DNA from: Burkholderia glumae LMG 2196 = ATCC 33617
Lineage (GTDB): Bacteria; Pseudomonadota; Gammaproteobacteria; Burkholderiales; Burkholderiaceae
DNA: 64,000 nt
Direction: 5' to 3'
Assembly (NCBI RefSeq): GCF_000960995.1
Contig: NZ_CP009435.1
Coordinates: 2,542,001 to 2,606,000, forward strand
Shown in pieces: positions 36,777 to 47,086 of the stretch. How positions within the stretch are numbered: the stretch's first letter is position 1; each line of letters begins with the position of its first letter. A program made the translations under genes and the position numbers. Below the pieces are notes generated by a model, which searched no databases, had not been told where the DNA came from, and saw only the letters and a list, made by a program, of their open reading frames with translations.

Positions 36777-37226
36777 CGTTGTTCTCCATCAGGTGTGATT
36801 TCGCGGGGCGTCCCGCCAAAACAGGGCACTGCGCCCGAGTTATATCACAGCGATCCGTATCTTTTTCCCTCGCCCGCCAAAAAAGAGCGCCAAATCGTTA
36901 ATTTTGGTTAAACCCTTGTTTTGATGAGAAATTCCCGAATTCGCCGGGTGCAGAGCGGGGCGCGAGACGGGCGTGAAAAACGGCGGGAAGCGGGCGCCGC
37001 GATGCGCGCCGCGGCGGCTCGAGCGCCGCGGCGCATGCGAACAGCCGCGCGGCGGACACGCCCGGCAGCCGATCGGCGCCGGCCGGCGTGATGCGCGCGC
37101 GGCTCGTCCACCACGGAAGAGAGGGCGGCAAGGGCAGCAACCGGGGCGGCGCGACGGCGCGCGGGCGGCCGGGCCGCGGTGAAACTGCCGCGCCCGCGAG
37201 CGGGGCGAGGCATGGGGCGGGCAGCG
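36777..37226. other. 450-bp intergenic region
   Basis: This region carries the 5' leader of the YSC84 gene, with a GCGGG/CCCGC hairpin (36803-36816) and a -10-like TATAAC on the minus strand (36839-36844), then an AT-rich stretch (36880-36945) that may hold further promoter elements. From 36950 to 37226 it is G/C-rich with no credible gene; the frames there have poor composition. Confidence 0.6.
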
Positions 37227-37511
37227 TCAGGCCGCCGGCTGGTTCGACAGGCAAGCCTTCATGAAGGCCTTGCGCTCATCTCCCTTCTTGCCTGCGGCCT
37301 GCGTATTGCATGCCTTCATCTTGTCCTGTTGGGACATCTTCGGCTTCGCGGACAGACAGTCCTTCATGAAGGCCTTGCGCTCGTCGCCCGACTTGCCGGC
37401 TGCCTGCGCGTTGCAGGCCTTCATCTTGTCCTGCTGGCTGTTGGCGGCAAACGCGGGTGACGCCAGCATGCCGCCGACGAGCAGCACGGCCATCAGCGAT
37501 CGGATTTTCAT
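37227..37511 (-). CDS. PsiF-repeat exported protein
   Basis: A 94-residue protein with a signal peptide (1-22, ending PAFAA) and two nearly identical PsiF repeats of about 34 residues, each reading QQDKMKACN.QAAGK.GDERKAFMK.CLS. Each repeat has two cysteines, probably disulfide-bonded. E. coli psiF is phosphate-starvation induced, but the function of the family is unknown. The repeat similarity at DNA level (around 37260-37320 and 37350-37430) suggests internal duplication. Confidence 0.92.
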   Translation of the reverse strand: MKIRSLMAVLLVGGMLASPAFAANSQQDKMKACNAQAAGKSGDERKAFMKDCLSAKPKMSQQDKMKACNTQAAGKKGDERKAFMKACLSNQPAA

Positions 37512-37715
37512 TGGACACTCCCGTTGGGTAATTGGCGTTCTCGTGACACCGGACGACGCGCGCGGCTGCGCGGATCGCGAGGCCATTATGGCAAATCATC
37601 CCGAAAATACCAGAGCGGGCAAACGCGCAACGCGAGTCGGGCGAGCGCGCTGCTGCTGGCGCCGGATGCCGCCGCGCCGAGCGCGAAGGGTTGCCGAAGC
37701 ACGGTGGACAGCGAT

Positions 37716-37721
37716 TACAAT
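37716..37721 (+). promoter_or_regulatory. -10-like box immediately before the asparaginase start
   Basis: TACAAT ends 7 bases before the ATG at 37729, so a transcript from it would begin at or beside the start codon. TTGCCG (37691-37696, 19-bp spacer) is a possible -35. No Shine-Dalgarno is seen. Confidence 0.4.
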
Positions 37722-37728
37722 CGCGGCC

Positions 37729-38763
37729 ATGACCTATTCGACCCCCCACCCCAACTCCGCCGGCACCGCGCCGGCGCTGCCGCGCATCGCGGTCCTCGCC
37801 ACCGGCGGCACCATCGCCGGCGCCGCTGCCGACGCCACCAATACCGCCGGCTATCAGGCCGGCGCGCTCGGCATCGGCTCGTTGCTCGACGCGGTGCCGG
37901 CACTCGCGCGCGTCGCGCAAATCGTCGGCGAGCAGATCGCCAGCATCGACAGCAAGGATCTCGAACCGGCGCTCTGGAGCACGCTCGCCGCGCGCATCGA
38001 CGCGCTCGCGGCCGACGACGCGATCGACGGCATCGTGATCACGCACGGCACCGACACGCTGGAAGAAACCGCCTGCCTGCTGCACCTGAGCGTCAAGACC
38101 AGCAAGCCGGTGGTGTTGACGGCCGCCATGCGGCCGGCCACGGCGCTTTCCCCGGACGGCCCGCTGAATCTGCTCAACGCGGTGACCGTGGCCGCGCATC
38201 GCGCCGCGCACGGGCAGGGCGTGCTGGTCGCGTTCAACAACAAGATCCACAGCGCGCGCGACGTGGTAAAGACCAGCACCTATGCCGTCGACGCCTTCCA
38301 GTCGCCGGAGCTGGGCGTGCTGGGCTGGGTACAGGACGGCCGCGTCGAGTTCGCGCGCGGCGTCACGCGCCCGCACACGGCGGCCACGCGCTTCTCGATC
38401 GGCACCGACTGGCCGGCCGTGGAGATCGTCGCGAGCTACGCCGGCGTGTCGCGGGTCGGCGTCGATGCGCTGGTGGCGGCCGGCGTGAAGGGCATCGTGG
38501 TGGCCGGCACCGGCAACGGCTCGATCCACGTGCGGCTGCAGGAGGCGCTCGTCGAAGCCGCGCGCCGCGGCGTGGCGGTGGTGCGCGCCTCGCGGGTCGG
38601 CTCGGGGCACGTGATGCGCAATGGCGCGGCCAACGACGACGCGCTGGGCTTTATCAGCGCCGGCTCGCTCAATCCGTTCAAGGCACGCGTGCTGCTGATG
38701 CTCGCGCTCGCGGCCGGCGTGAGCGATCCGGCCGAATTGCAGACCGTGTTCGATACCTACTGA
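37729..38763 (+). CDS. L-asparaginase (type II-like)
   Basis: A 344-residue asparaginase/glutaminase-family amidohydrolase. The first catalytic threonine is in VLATGGTIAGAA (about residues 22-33), the second in VITHGTDTLEETA, and SPDGPLNLLNAV and GVVVAGTGNGSI-like sequence (KGIVVAGTGNGSIH) complete the pattern. It converts asparagine to aspartate and ammonia. No signal peptide is visible from ATG 37729, so it is probably cytoplasmic despite the type II-like sequence. It ends at a strong bidirectional terminator. Confidence 0.94.
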   Translation: MTYSTPHPNSAGTAPALPRIAVLATGGTIAGAAADATNTAGYQAGALGIGSLLDAVPALARVAQIVGEQIASIDSKDLEPALWSTLAARIDALAADDAIDGIVITHGTDTLEETACLLHLSVKTSKPVVLTAAMRPATALSPDGPLNLLNAVTVAAHRAAHGQGVLVAFNNKIHSARDVVKTSTYAVDAFQSPELGVLGWVQDGRVEFARGVTRPHTAATRFSIGTDWPAVEIVASYAGVSRVGVDALVAAGVKGIVVAGTGNGSIHVRLQEALVEAARRGVAVVRASRVGSGHVMRNGAANDDALGFISAGSLNPFKARVLLMLALAAGVSDPAELQTVFDTY

Positions 38764-39088
38764 CGCGCCGCGCCCGCCGCCGCGCGGCTGGCGAGAAGGC
38801 ATGAAAAAAAACGGACCCGCATGGTCCGTTTTTTTCATGGCCATCGCCCCGGGGCGGCGGGCGCGGCCGCGCCGGGAAGGCGGGGAATCACTGGCGAATC
38901 CGACAGGCGGACACCCGACGGCGACGTCTGACCGACCAGGGCTTGCCCGTCGCCGCCGGGTGCCGCTGCGGACCCTGCCAGCCGCTCTCAGCCCAGAGCG
39001 GCCTTCAACCGCCCGCCGGAGCCGAAGATCCGACGGACGCCCCACCGTGCGGCGCGCCGCCAGCCGGGGCGGCGTGCCGGGCCGATGT
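38764..39088. other. Intergenic region after the asparaginase gene
   Basis: 325 bp. It begins with a strong terminator (38804-38835). Beyond it is a GCCGCTCT/AGAGCGGC hairpin at about 38980-39002 without a T tract, downstream of garR on the minus strand. No gene is supported. Confidence 0.6.
38804..38835 (+). terminator. Bidirectional intrinsic terminator
   Basis: Eight A (38804-38811), the stem CGGACC/GGTCCG around a CGCAT loop, and seven T (38829-38835). It works in either direction by structure; on the plus strand it ends the asparaginase transcript. Confidence 0.92.
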
Positions 39089-39988
39089 CTACTTCGCGGT
39101 TGCCGTGGGCTCGGCGATCTCGAGGTTGGACATGATTTCGAGTGCGCGGACGATACCCGAGTGATCCCAGGTCTTGCCGCCGTGCGCGGCGCACACGCTG
39201 AACAGCTGCTGCGCGCTGGCGGTATGCGGTAGCGCGAGGCCGAGGCGGCGTGCGCCGTCGAGCGCGAGGTTCAGGTCCTTCTGGTGCAGCTCGATGCGAA
39301 AGCCCGGCTCGAAGGTGCGCTTGGTCATCCGTTCGCCGTGCAGCTCGAGGATGCGCGACGACGCGAAGCCGCCCATCAGCGCGCGCCGCACGCGCTCCGG
39401 ATCGGCGCCCGAGCGGGCCGCGAACAGCAGCGCCTCGGCCACCGCTTCCAGGTTCAGCGCGACGATGATCTGGTTGGCCACCTTGGTGGTCTGGCCGGCG
39501 CCGTTGTCGCCGACCAGCGAGATGTTCTTGCCCATCAGCTCGAACAGCGGGCGGGCGCGCTCGAACGCGCGCTCGGGGCCCCCCACCATAATCGTCAGCG
39601 TCGCGTCGCGCGCGCCGACCTCGCCGCCCGACACCGGCGCGTCGAGGTAGTCGCAGCCGAGCGCGTTGATCCGCTTGGCGAATGCCTGCGTGTCGAGCGG
39701 CGAGATCGAGCTCATGTCGATCACCAGCTTGCCGGCCGTCAGGCCCTTCGCGAGCCCGTCGTCGGCGAACAGCACGCGGTGTACGTCGGGCGTGTCCGGC
39801 ACCATCGAGATGAGGATCTCGGCGCCGTCGGCCACCGCCGTCGAGTTCGCGACCACGCGGGCCTGCCCGCGCAGGTCGTCGGGCACCGGGAAGGCGCCGT
39901 TGACGACCAGCGAGTGGCCGCCCTTGAGCAGGTTGCGCGCCATGTGCGAGCCCATGATGCCGAGGCCGATGAAACCGATGGTTGCCAT
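39089..39988 (-). CDS. garR: 2-hydroxy-3-oxopropionate (tartronate semialdehyde) reductase
   Basis: A 299-residue beta-hydroxyacid dehydrogenase reducing tartronate semialdehyde to D-glycerate. The Rossmann motif GFIGLGIMGSHMARNL is at 5-20, the substrate loop DAPVSGGEVGA around 116-126 and the catalytic lysine is Lys169 in GQTTKVANQ. It is the third gene of gcl-hyi-garR, and the context makes the substrate assignment firm (glxR is the alternative symbol). Confidence 0.95.
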   Translation of the reverse strand: MATIGFIGLGIMGSHMARNLLKGGHSLVVNGAFPVPDDLRGQARVVANSTAVADGAEILISMVPDTPDVHRVLFADDGLAKGLTAGKLVIDMSSISPLDTQAFAKRINALGCDYLDAPVSGGEVGARDATLTIMVGGPERAFERARPLFELMGKNISLVGDNGAGQTTKVANQIIVALNLEAVAEALLFAARSGADPERVRRALMGGFASSRILELHGERMTKRTFEPGFRIELHQKDLNLALDGARRLGLALPHTASAQQLFSVCAAHGGKTWDHSGIVRALEIMSNLEIAEPTATAK

Positions 39989-40021
39989 GTTGTGCTCCGT
40001 AGCGAGGGTAAGAAAGGGGCG

Positions 40022-40819
40022 TCAGGCGTGTGCGGCGCTGCACTGCCTCGCCTCGCGCAGCCAGCCGAGCCCGTCGCGGGTGGTGGTGCGTGGCTTGTAC
40101 TCGCAGCCGACATGGCCGTGGTAGCCGAGCTCGTCGAGCAGGCCGAACAGGTAGGCGTAGCGGATCTCGCCGGTGCCGGGCTCGTGGCGGCCCGGGTTGT
40201 CGGCCAGCTGGACATGGCCGATCGCCGGCAGGTTCGCGCGCAGCGTCGCCGCGAGCTCGCCCTCCATGCGCTGCATGTGATAGATGTCGTATTGCAGGAA
40301 CAGGTTGTCGGAGCCGACCGCGCGGATCACGTCGAGCGCCTCGGTCGAGCGGTTCAGCGCGAAGCCGGGAAGGTCGAAGTGGTTGCACGGCTCCACCAGC
40401 AGCCGGATGCCCTCGCGCTCGAGGGCGTCGGCGGCGAAGCGCAGGTTCTCGACGATCGTCAGGTGGGTGGTGTCGCGCGGCACGCTGGCCGACGCGATGC
40501 CGACCAGGCAGTTCAGCTGCGGCACGCCGAGCGCCTTCGCATAGTCGATCGCGCGGCCCACGCCGTCCTGAAACTCGCCGCGCCGGTCCGGCAGGCAGGC
40601 GATGCCGCGCTCGCCCTGGTCCCAGTTGCCGGCGGGCAGGTTGTGCAGCACCAGCTTCAGGCGGTGGGCGGCGAGCCGCTCGGCCAGTTGCTCCTTCGCA
40701 TAGGAGTACGGAAACAGGAACTCGACGGCGTCGAAGCCCGCCTCGGCGGCGGCCTCGAACCGCTCGAGGAACGGCACTTCGTTGAACAGCATCGTCAGGT
40801 TGGCGGCGAATTTCGGCAT
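40022..40819 (-). CDS. hyi: Hydroxypyruvate isomerase
   Basis: A 265-residue TIM-barrel isomerase interconverting hydroxypyruvate and tartronate semialdehyde. MPKFAANLTMLFNEVPFLERFEAAAEAGFDAVEFLFPY is the family's opening. LLVEPCN and QYDIYHMQRMEGEL hold metal and catalytic acids, and YIGHVQLAD-like sequence (IGHVQLADNPGRHEPGTGEIRY) follows. It lies between gcl and garR, with 33 bp on each side. Confidence 0.94.
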   Translation of the reverse strand: MPKFAANLTMLFNEVPFLERFEAAAEAGFDAVEFLFPYSYAKEQLAERLAAHRLKLVLHNLPAGNWDQGERGIACLPDRRGEFQDGVGRAIDYAKALGVPQLNCLVGIASASVPRDTTHLTIVENLRFAADALEREGIRLLVEPCNHFDLPGFALNRSTEALDVIRAVGSDNLFLQYDIYHMQRMEGELAATLRANLPAIGHVQLADNPGRHEPGTGEIRYAYLFGLLDELGYHGHVGCEYKPRTTTRDGLGWLREARQCSAAHA

Positions 40820-40853
40820 GGCGGGGTCTCCGGTCGGTCGGCAAGCAGCAGGC

Positions 40854-42629
<1,776 letters not shown>

Positions 42630-42685
42630 GAATGTCTCCTTGGAAATCGCGCATCACGTTGTCGTCGTCACTGTAGGTCGGCATG

Positions 42686-42718
42686 AAAGCTTTGATAAGA
42701 TCGCCGCTCGTCGCTTAT
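42686..42718. promoter_or_regulatory. Candidate LysR operator in the gcl/LysR divergent region
   Basis: A palindrome AAAGCTTT (42686-42693) is followed by ATAAG (42695-42699) and its inverted copy CTTAT (42714-42718). LysR-type sites are usually interrupted dyads between divergent promoters, which fits the position; which dyad is bound is not certain. Confidence 0.4.
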
Positions 42719-42791
42719 TTCGAAACTAAAAGTATCGAATGCCGTGTGGACAAGCGTCCGGCGCATCGATCCAGGCACCGGGAGGCCGCCG

Positions 42792-43703
42792 ATGGACCGC
42801 TTCAAGCAGATCGAGACGTTCGTGCGGGTGGCCGACGCGGGCAGTCTGGCCGCGGCGGCGCTCGAGGAGGGGGTGTCGCCCGTCGTGCTGGGGCGGCGCA
42901 TCGACGCGCTGGAGAAGCGCCTCGGCGTGAAGCTGATGTATCGCTCGACGCGGCGGCTGGTGGTGAGCGAGGACGGCGCCGCGTTCCTCGAGCGCTGCCG
43001 CGGGCTGCTCGGCGACTGGCACCAGGCCGAGAACGAACTCGCGGCCGGGCGCCGCGCGGTGAGCGGGCACCTGATCGTCTCGGCGCCGGCCGCGTTCGGC
43101 CGCAAGCACGTCGCGCCGCTCGCGCCGGCCTTCGTCGCCGACAAGCCGGACCTGCAGCTCTCGTTCAACCTGACCGACCGCGTCGTGGATCTGGTCCGCG
43201 AGGGCTACGACCTGTCGATCCGGATCGGCGGCGCGGTCGATCCGAACTTCGTGGCGGTGAAGCTGGCGAGCAATCGCCGCGTGGTGTGCGGCACGCCTGA
43301 TTATTTCCGCCGGCACGGGCGCCCGCAGTCGCTCGACGACCTGGCGAGGCACAACTGCCTCGCCTTCAACCTGCAAGGGGGACAGAACCGCGGCTGGTAT
43401 TTCCGGCGCAACGGCAAGCTGGCGACGATCCGCGTGACGGGCAACCTCGACTGCAACGACGGCGAACTGCTGCACCGCTGGGTCTCGGAAGGGCTTGGGC
43501 TCGGCTGGCGGTCGACCTGGGAAATCGCGCGGCAACTGGAGACGGGCGAGCTCGAAACGGTGCTCGACGACCACGCGCTGCCCGACTACGACATCCTCGC
43601 CGTCTATCCGCAGCAGCGCTACGTGCCGGCGCGCGTGCGCTATTTCATCGATTACCTGCGCGACGCCTATGCGCGGCCGGGTTACTGGAGCGCGCCGCGC
43701 TGA
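42792..43703 (+). CDS. LysR-family transcriptional regulator
   Basis: A 303-residue LysR regulator. The winged helix-turn-helix occupies 1-60 (MDRFKQIETFVRVADAGSLAAAALEEGVSPVVLGRRIDALEKRLGVKLMYRSTRR), followed by the effector domain. A GGGAGG ribosome site supports ATG 42792; the upstream ATG at 42744 lacks one. As it is divergent from gcl it most likely regulates the gcl-hyi-garR genes; the inducer is probably a glyoxylate- or allantoin-type metabolite (inference). Confidence 0.9.
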   Translation: MDRFKQIETFVRVADAGSLAAAALEEGVSPVVLGRRIDALEKRLGVKLMYRSTRRLVVSEDGAAFLERCRGLLGDWHQAENELAAGRRAVSGHLIVSAPAAFGRKHVAPLAPAFVADKPDLQLSFNLTDRVVDLVREGYDLSIRIGGAVDPNFVAVKLASNRRVVCGTPDYFRRHGRPQSLDDLARHNCLAFNLQGGQNRGWYFRRNGKLATIRVTGNLDCNDGELLHRWVSEGLGLGWRSTWEIARQLETGELETVLDDHALPDYDILAVYPQQRYVPARVRYFIDYLRDAYARPGYWSAPR

Positions 43704-43796
43704 CGCTGCCGCATGCCCGGCCGCCGCGGCGGACTCGGCCCGGCCCTCAAGTCGTTGAAAACACGGCCGATTCGGCGAACCGACGACGTGAAACCA

Positions 43797-43825
43797 TTGC
43801 GCGGGCCTGCCGTTCGGGTTACACT
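43797..43825 (+). promoter_or_regulatory. Promoter of the rpsF operon
   Basis: -35 TTGCGC (43797-43802), a 17-bp spacer and -10 TACACT (43820-43825), giving a leader of about 58 nt before rpsF. Confidence 0.65.
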
Positions 43826-43841
43826 CTCTGGCTTCTCACTT

Positions 43842-43869
43842 GCCACACCGGTTCCGACGCCCGGGTGGC
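43842..43869 (+). promoter_or_regulatory. Possible S6:S18 autoregulatory hairpin in the rpsF leader
   Basis: GCCAC (43842-43846) pairs with GTGGC (43865-43869) and, after one bulged A, CCGG (43848-43851) pairs with CCGG (43861-43864); the 9-nt loop contains CCG. Binding of the S6:S18 complex to a CCG-bearing leader hairpin of rpsF mRNA is established in other bacteria. The match here is by shape and position only. Confidence 0.4.
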
Positions 43870-43890
43870 TTCAATCCACAAGGAGTGTGT

Positions 43891-44265
43891 ATGCGTCATT
43901 ACGAAATCGTCTTCATCGTGCACCCCGATCAGAGCGAGCAAGTGCCCGCGATGATCGAGCGCTACAAGTCCACGATCACCACGCGCGGCGGCCAGATCCA
44001 CCGCGTCGAGGACTGGGGCCGCCGTCAACTGGCCTACATGATCGAGAAACTCGCGAAGGCTCACTACGTCTGCATGAACATCGAGTGCGACCAGGCGACG
44101 CTCGACGAACTCGAACACGCGTTCAAGTTCAACGACGCCGTGCTGCGCCATCTCATCGTCAAGATGAAGAAGGCCGAGACCGGCCCGTCGCCGATGATGA
44201 AGGAAGTGCAGCGCGAAGAAGCCAAGAAGGCCGCTGCAGCGCAGCCGGCCGAAGCGCAGGCTTAA
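43891..44265 (+). CDS. rpsF: 30S ribosomal protein S6
   Basis: A 124-residue S6 starting MRHYEIVFIVHPDQSEQVPAMIERY, with EDWGRRQLAYMIEKLAKAHYV in the RNA and S18 contact region and a Lys/Glu/Ala-rich tail. A strong AAGGAG ribosome site lies 5-8 bp before ATG 43891. First gene of the rpsF-priB-rpsR-rplI operon. Confidence 0.98.
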   Translation: MRHYEIVFIVHPDQSEQVPAMIERYKSTITTRGGQIHRVEDWGRRQLAYMIEKLAKAHYVCMNIECDQATLDELEHAFKFNDAVLRHLIVKMKKAETGPSPMMKEVQREEAKKAAAAQPAEAQA

Positions 44266-44303
44266 GACCGCATCGGTCAAGCCATCAGGGTCAGCATCAC
44301 TTC

Positions 44304-44603
44304 GTGAACAGGCTGCAACTGTCGGCGAGCGTCGTCGAGCGTCAACCGGTGCGGTACACGCCGGCAGGCGTTCCGATCGCGAGCTGCACGCTGCAGCACC
44401 GCACGGAGGTCGTCGAGGCAGGCATCCGCCGACAGGTCGAAATGACGATCGAGGCGATGGCCGCCGGCGAGGCGAGCGCCAGGCTGGAACGCTGCGAGAT
44501 GGGCGTCGAGACGCTCTTCACCGGCTTCCTGGCGAAAAAGAGCCGCAACGCGCGCACCCTGGTGTTTCACATCACAGCATTGCAGGACATAGGAAAGGAC
44601 TGA
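44304..44603 (+). CDS. priB: Primosomal replication protein N
   Basis: A 99-residue single-stranded-DNA-binding OB-fold protein that helps PriA reload the replisome. The sequence (VNRLQLSASVVERQPVRYTPAGVP, then LQHRTEVVEAGIRRQVEMTIEAMA, ending FHITALQDIGKD) matches beta-proteobacterial PriB. The start is GTG at 44304; there is no suitable ATG, so automated callers may mis-start or miss it. The position between rpsF and rpsR is the classical one. Confidence 0.93.
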   Translation: MNRLQLSASVVERQPVRYTPAGVPIASCTLQHRTEVVEAGIRRQVEMTIEAMAAGEASARLERCEMGVETLFTGFLAKKSRNARTLVFHITALQDIGKD

Positions 44604-44606
44604 ATC

Positions 44607-44882
44607 ATGCCCCGTCCCACTGGCAAGAAATTCGACAAGCGTCGTCAGCAACAAAACCCGCTCTTCAAGCGCAAGAAGTTCTGCCGTTTCACGGCAGCCG
44701 GTGTCGAGCAGATCGACTACAAGGACACCGAAACGCTGAAGGACTTCATCGGCGAGAACGGCAAGATCACGCCGGCGCGTCTGACGGGTACCAAGGCGCA
44801 CTACCAGCGCCAGCTCGACACGGCCATCAAGCGCGCGCGCTTCCTCGCGCTGCTGCCGTACACCGACCAGCACAAGGCGTAA
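44607..44882 (+). CDS. rpsR: 30S ribosomal protein S18
   Basis: A 91-residue S18, three bases after pri[22 protein letters not shown] and [32 protein letters not shown] are family hallmarks. S18 pairs with S6 on the 30S platform, consistent with shared transcription. Confidence 0.98.
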
Positions 44883-44909
44883 GCCGGCGACGCAATAAGG
44901 AGAATTCGA

Positions 44910-45362
44910 ATGCAAATCATTCTGTTGGAAAAAGTCGCCAACCTGGGCAACCTGGGTGACATCGTCAAGGTCAAGGACGGCTACGCACGCAATTTCCTGA
45001 TCCCGAATCGCAAGGCCCGCCGTGCGACCAAGGACGCGATCGCCGAATTCGAAGTGCGCCGCGCGGAACTCGAGAAGGTCGCCGCCGAGAAGCTGTCGGC
45101 CGCCCAGGCAATCGGCGAGAAGCTGAACGGCCAGTCGATCGAGATCACGCAGAAGTCGGGCGTGGACGGCCGCCTGTTCGGCTCGGTCACGAACGCGGAC
45201 ATCGCGGAAGTGCTGAAGAAGGCCGGCTACGAAGTCGAGAAGGCGCAGGTTCGCCTGCCGGAAGGCCCGCTGAAGATGATCGGCGAGCACGGCGTGCAGG
45301 TCGCGCTGCATACGGACGTCGTGGTCGACGTGACGGTGAACGTGATCGGCGATCACGCTTAA
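44910..45362 (+). CDS. rplI: 50S ribosomal protein L9
   Basis: A 150-residue L9: N-terminal domain MQIILLEKVANLGNLGDIVKVKDGYARNFLIPNRKA, long connecting helix, C-terminal domain ending DVVVDVTVNVIGDHA. A TAAGGAG ribosome site precedes ATG 44910. Last of the operon; a terminator follows. Confidence 0.98.
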   Translation: MQIILLEKVANLGNLGDIVKVKDGYARNFLIPNRKARRATKDAIAEFEVRRAELEKVAAEKLSAAQAIGEKLNGQSIEITQKSGVDGRLFGSVTNADIAEVLKKAGYEVEKAQVRLPEGPLKMIGEHGVQVALHTDVVVDVTVNVIGDHA

Positions 45363-45415
45363 CGTACACTGACGCCAGCAGGTCCGGTTCGGGCGGCTCC
45401 GCCGCCCGGGCCATG

Positions 45416-45448
45416 AGGCAGGGCACGGGAAACCGGCCCTGCCTTTTT
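45416..45448 (+). terminator. Intrinsic terminator of the rpsF-rplI operon
   Basis: AGGCAGGGC (45416-45424) pairs with GCCCTGCCT (45436-45444); inside, CGG/CCG close a GAAA tetraloop, and T5 follows. Confidence 0.9.
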
Positions 45449-45585
45449 CGTTTTCGCGTCGCCCGGTCGCGGCTGGCGCCGGATGCCCCCTGCGGCCGGC
45501 GGCGGAGCCGGCCCGGCAACGATTCCCTGGCGACCCGAGGACGGCGCCGGCCTGACGACGGCTGGCGCATCCCGGTCCATTTCGC

Positions 45586-45591
45586 GATAAT
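45586..45591 (+). promoter_or_regulatory. -10-like box immediately before dnaB
   Basis: GATAAT ends 8 bases before the dnaB ATG, with no Shine-Dalgarno between. If used, the mRNA would be leaderless or nearly so. No convincing -35 is present. Confidence 0.35.
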
Positions 45592-45599
45592 CCCAAGCC

Positions 45600-46982
45600 A
45601 TGAACGTGCCGCACGACCCCCAAATCGAATCGCTGAAAGTTCCGCCGCACTCGGTCGAGGCCGAGCAATCGGTGCTGGGCGGCCTCCTGCTGGACAACAG
45701 CGCATGGGACCGCATCGCCGACTTTCTGTCGCAGCAGGATTTCTACCGCTACGATCACCGGCTGATCTACGAGCACATCGGGCGGCTGATTGCCTCGACG
45801 CGGCCGGCCGACGTGGTGACCGTGTACGAGGCGCTCGTCACCTCGGGCAAGGCCGACGACGTGGGCGGGCTGGCCTACCTGAATGCGCTGGCGCAAAACA
45901 CGCCGAGCGCCGCCAACATCCGCCGCTACGCCGAAATCGTGCGCGATCGCGCCGTGCTGCGCCGGCTCGTCTCGGTAGCCGACGAGATCGCCGCCGACGC
46001 GTTCAACCCGCAGGGCAAGGAAGTGCGCCAGCTGCTCGACGAGGCTGAATCGAAGGTGTTCTCGATCGCCGAGGAGGGCGCGCGCGGCACGCAGGGCTTC
46101 CTCGACATCGGGCCGCTCCTCACCCAGGTGGTGGAGCGCATCGATACGCTGTATCACACCGCGAACCCGAGCGACGTGACCGGCACGCCCACCGGCTTCG
46201 TCGACCTCGACCGGATGACCTCGGGGATGCATGGCGGCGAGCTGATCATCGTGGCCGGCCGGCCCTCGATGGGCAAGACCGCGTTCTCGATGAACATCGG
46301 CGAATACGTCGCCGTCGAATACGGGCTGCCGGTCGCGGTGTTCTCGATGGAAATGCCGGGCACCCAGCTCGTGATGCGGATGCTCGGCTCGGTGGGCCGG
46401 CTCGACCAGCACCGCATGCGTACCGGGCGCCTGACCGACGAGGACTGGCCGAAACTCACGCACGCGGTGCAGAAGATGAGCGAGGCGCAGCTGTTCATCG
46501 ACGAGACGGGCGGCCTGAACCCGATGGAACTGCGCTCGCGCGCCCGGCGGCTCGCGCGGCAGTGCGGCAAGCTCGGCCTGATCATCGTCGACTACCTGCA
46601 GCTGATGACGGGCTCGTCGCAGGGCGAGAACCGCGCCACCGAGATTTCCGAAATTTCGCGTTCGCTGAAGAGCCTGGCCAAGGAGCTGGACGTGCCGGTG
46701 ATCGCGCTCTCGCAGCTCAATCGCGGCCTCGAGCAGCGGCCGAACAAGCGCCCGGTGATGTCCGACCTGCGCGAATCGGGCGCCATCGAGCAGGATGCCG
46801 ACGTGATCCTGTTCATCTACCGCGACGAGGTCTACAACCCCGACAGCCCCGACAAGGGCACCGCCGAGATCATCATCGGCAAGCAGCGTAACGGCCCGAT
46901 CGGCCCGGTGCGTCTGACCTTCACCGGACAATTCACGAAATTCGACAATTTCGCCGGCGCGCAGAATTTCTACGGCGAGTGA
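45600..46982 (+). CDS. dnaB: Replicative DNA helicase
   Basis: A 460-residue hexameric helicase unwinding DNA at the fork. The N-terminal DnaG-interacting domain covers about 10-120, and the RecA-like C-terminal domain has Walker A GRPSMGKT (220-227), the IIVDYLQLM Walker B and the QLNRGLEQR and DLRESGAIEQDAD motifs. No intein or insertion is present. It has no visible ribosome site. It follows the ribosomal operon after a terminator, so it probably has its own promoter. Confidence 0.97.
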   Translation: MNVPHDPQIESLKVPPHSVEAEQSVLGGLLLDNSAWDRIADFLSQQDFYRYDHRLIYEHIGRLIASTRPADVVTVYEALVTSGKADDVGGLAYLNALAQNTPSAANIRRYAEIVRDRAVLRRLVSVADEIAADAFNPQGKEVRQLLDEAESKVFSIAEEGARGTQGFLDIGPLLTQVVERIDTLYHTANPSDVTGTPTGFVDLDRMTSGMHGGELIIVAGRPSMGKTAFSMNIGEYVAVEYGLPVAVFSMEMPGTQLVMRMLGSVGRLDQHRMRTGRLTDEDWPKLTHAVQKMSEAQLFIDETGGLNPMELRSRARRLARQCGKLGLIIVDYLQLMTGSSQGENRATEISEISRSLKSLAKELDVPVIALSQLNRGLEQRPNKRPVMSDLRESGAIEQDADVILFIYRDEVYNPDSPDKGTAEIIIGKQRNGPIGPVRLTFTGQFTKFDNFAGAQNFYGE

Positions 46983-47000
46983 AGTGCGTTTGTAAAGCCT

Positions 47001-47032
47001 GCACCACGAGATGTTGTATCTGGTCGTGGTGC
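47001..47032. repeat. Hairpin downstream of dnaB
   Basis: A 9-bp perfect inverted repeat (47001-47009 with 47024-47032) and a 14-nt loop. No T tract follows, so it is not a clear intrinsic terminator. Confidence 0.6.
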
Positions 47033-47086
47033 GGCGCGCTTCGCCGCGACCGCGTTTCCCGGAGACGGTACAATGACGCCGATTTT

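Noticed and set aside
36898..37254. A 118-codon minus-strand frame in the gap between the YSC84 and PsiF genes
   Set aside because: Pro/Arg/Ala-rich translation, no ribosome site, and poor codon-position pattern.
37227..37511. The two PsiF repeats as a CRISPR-like or IS-related repeat
   Set aside because: They are an in-frame protein duplication inside a secreted protein, only two copies, with no spacers.
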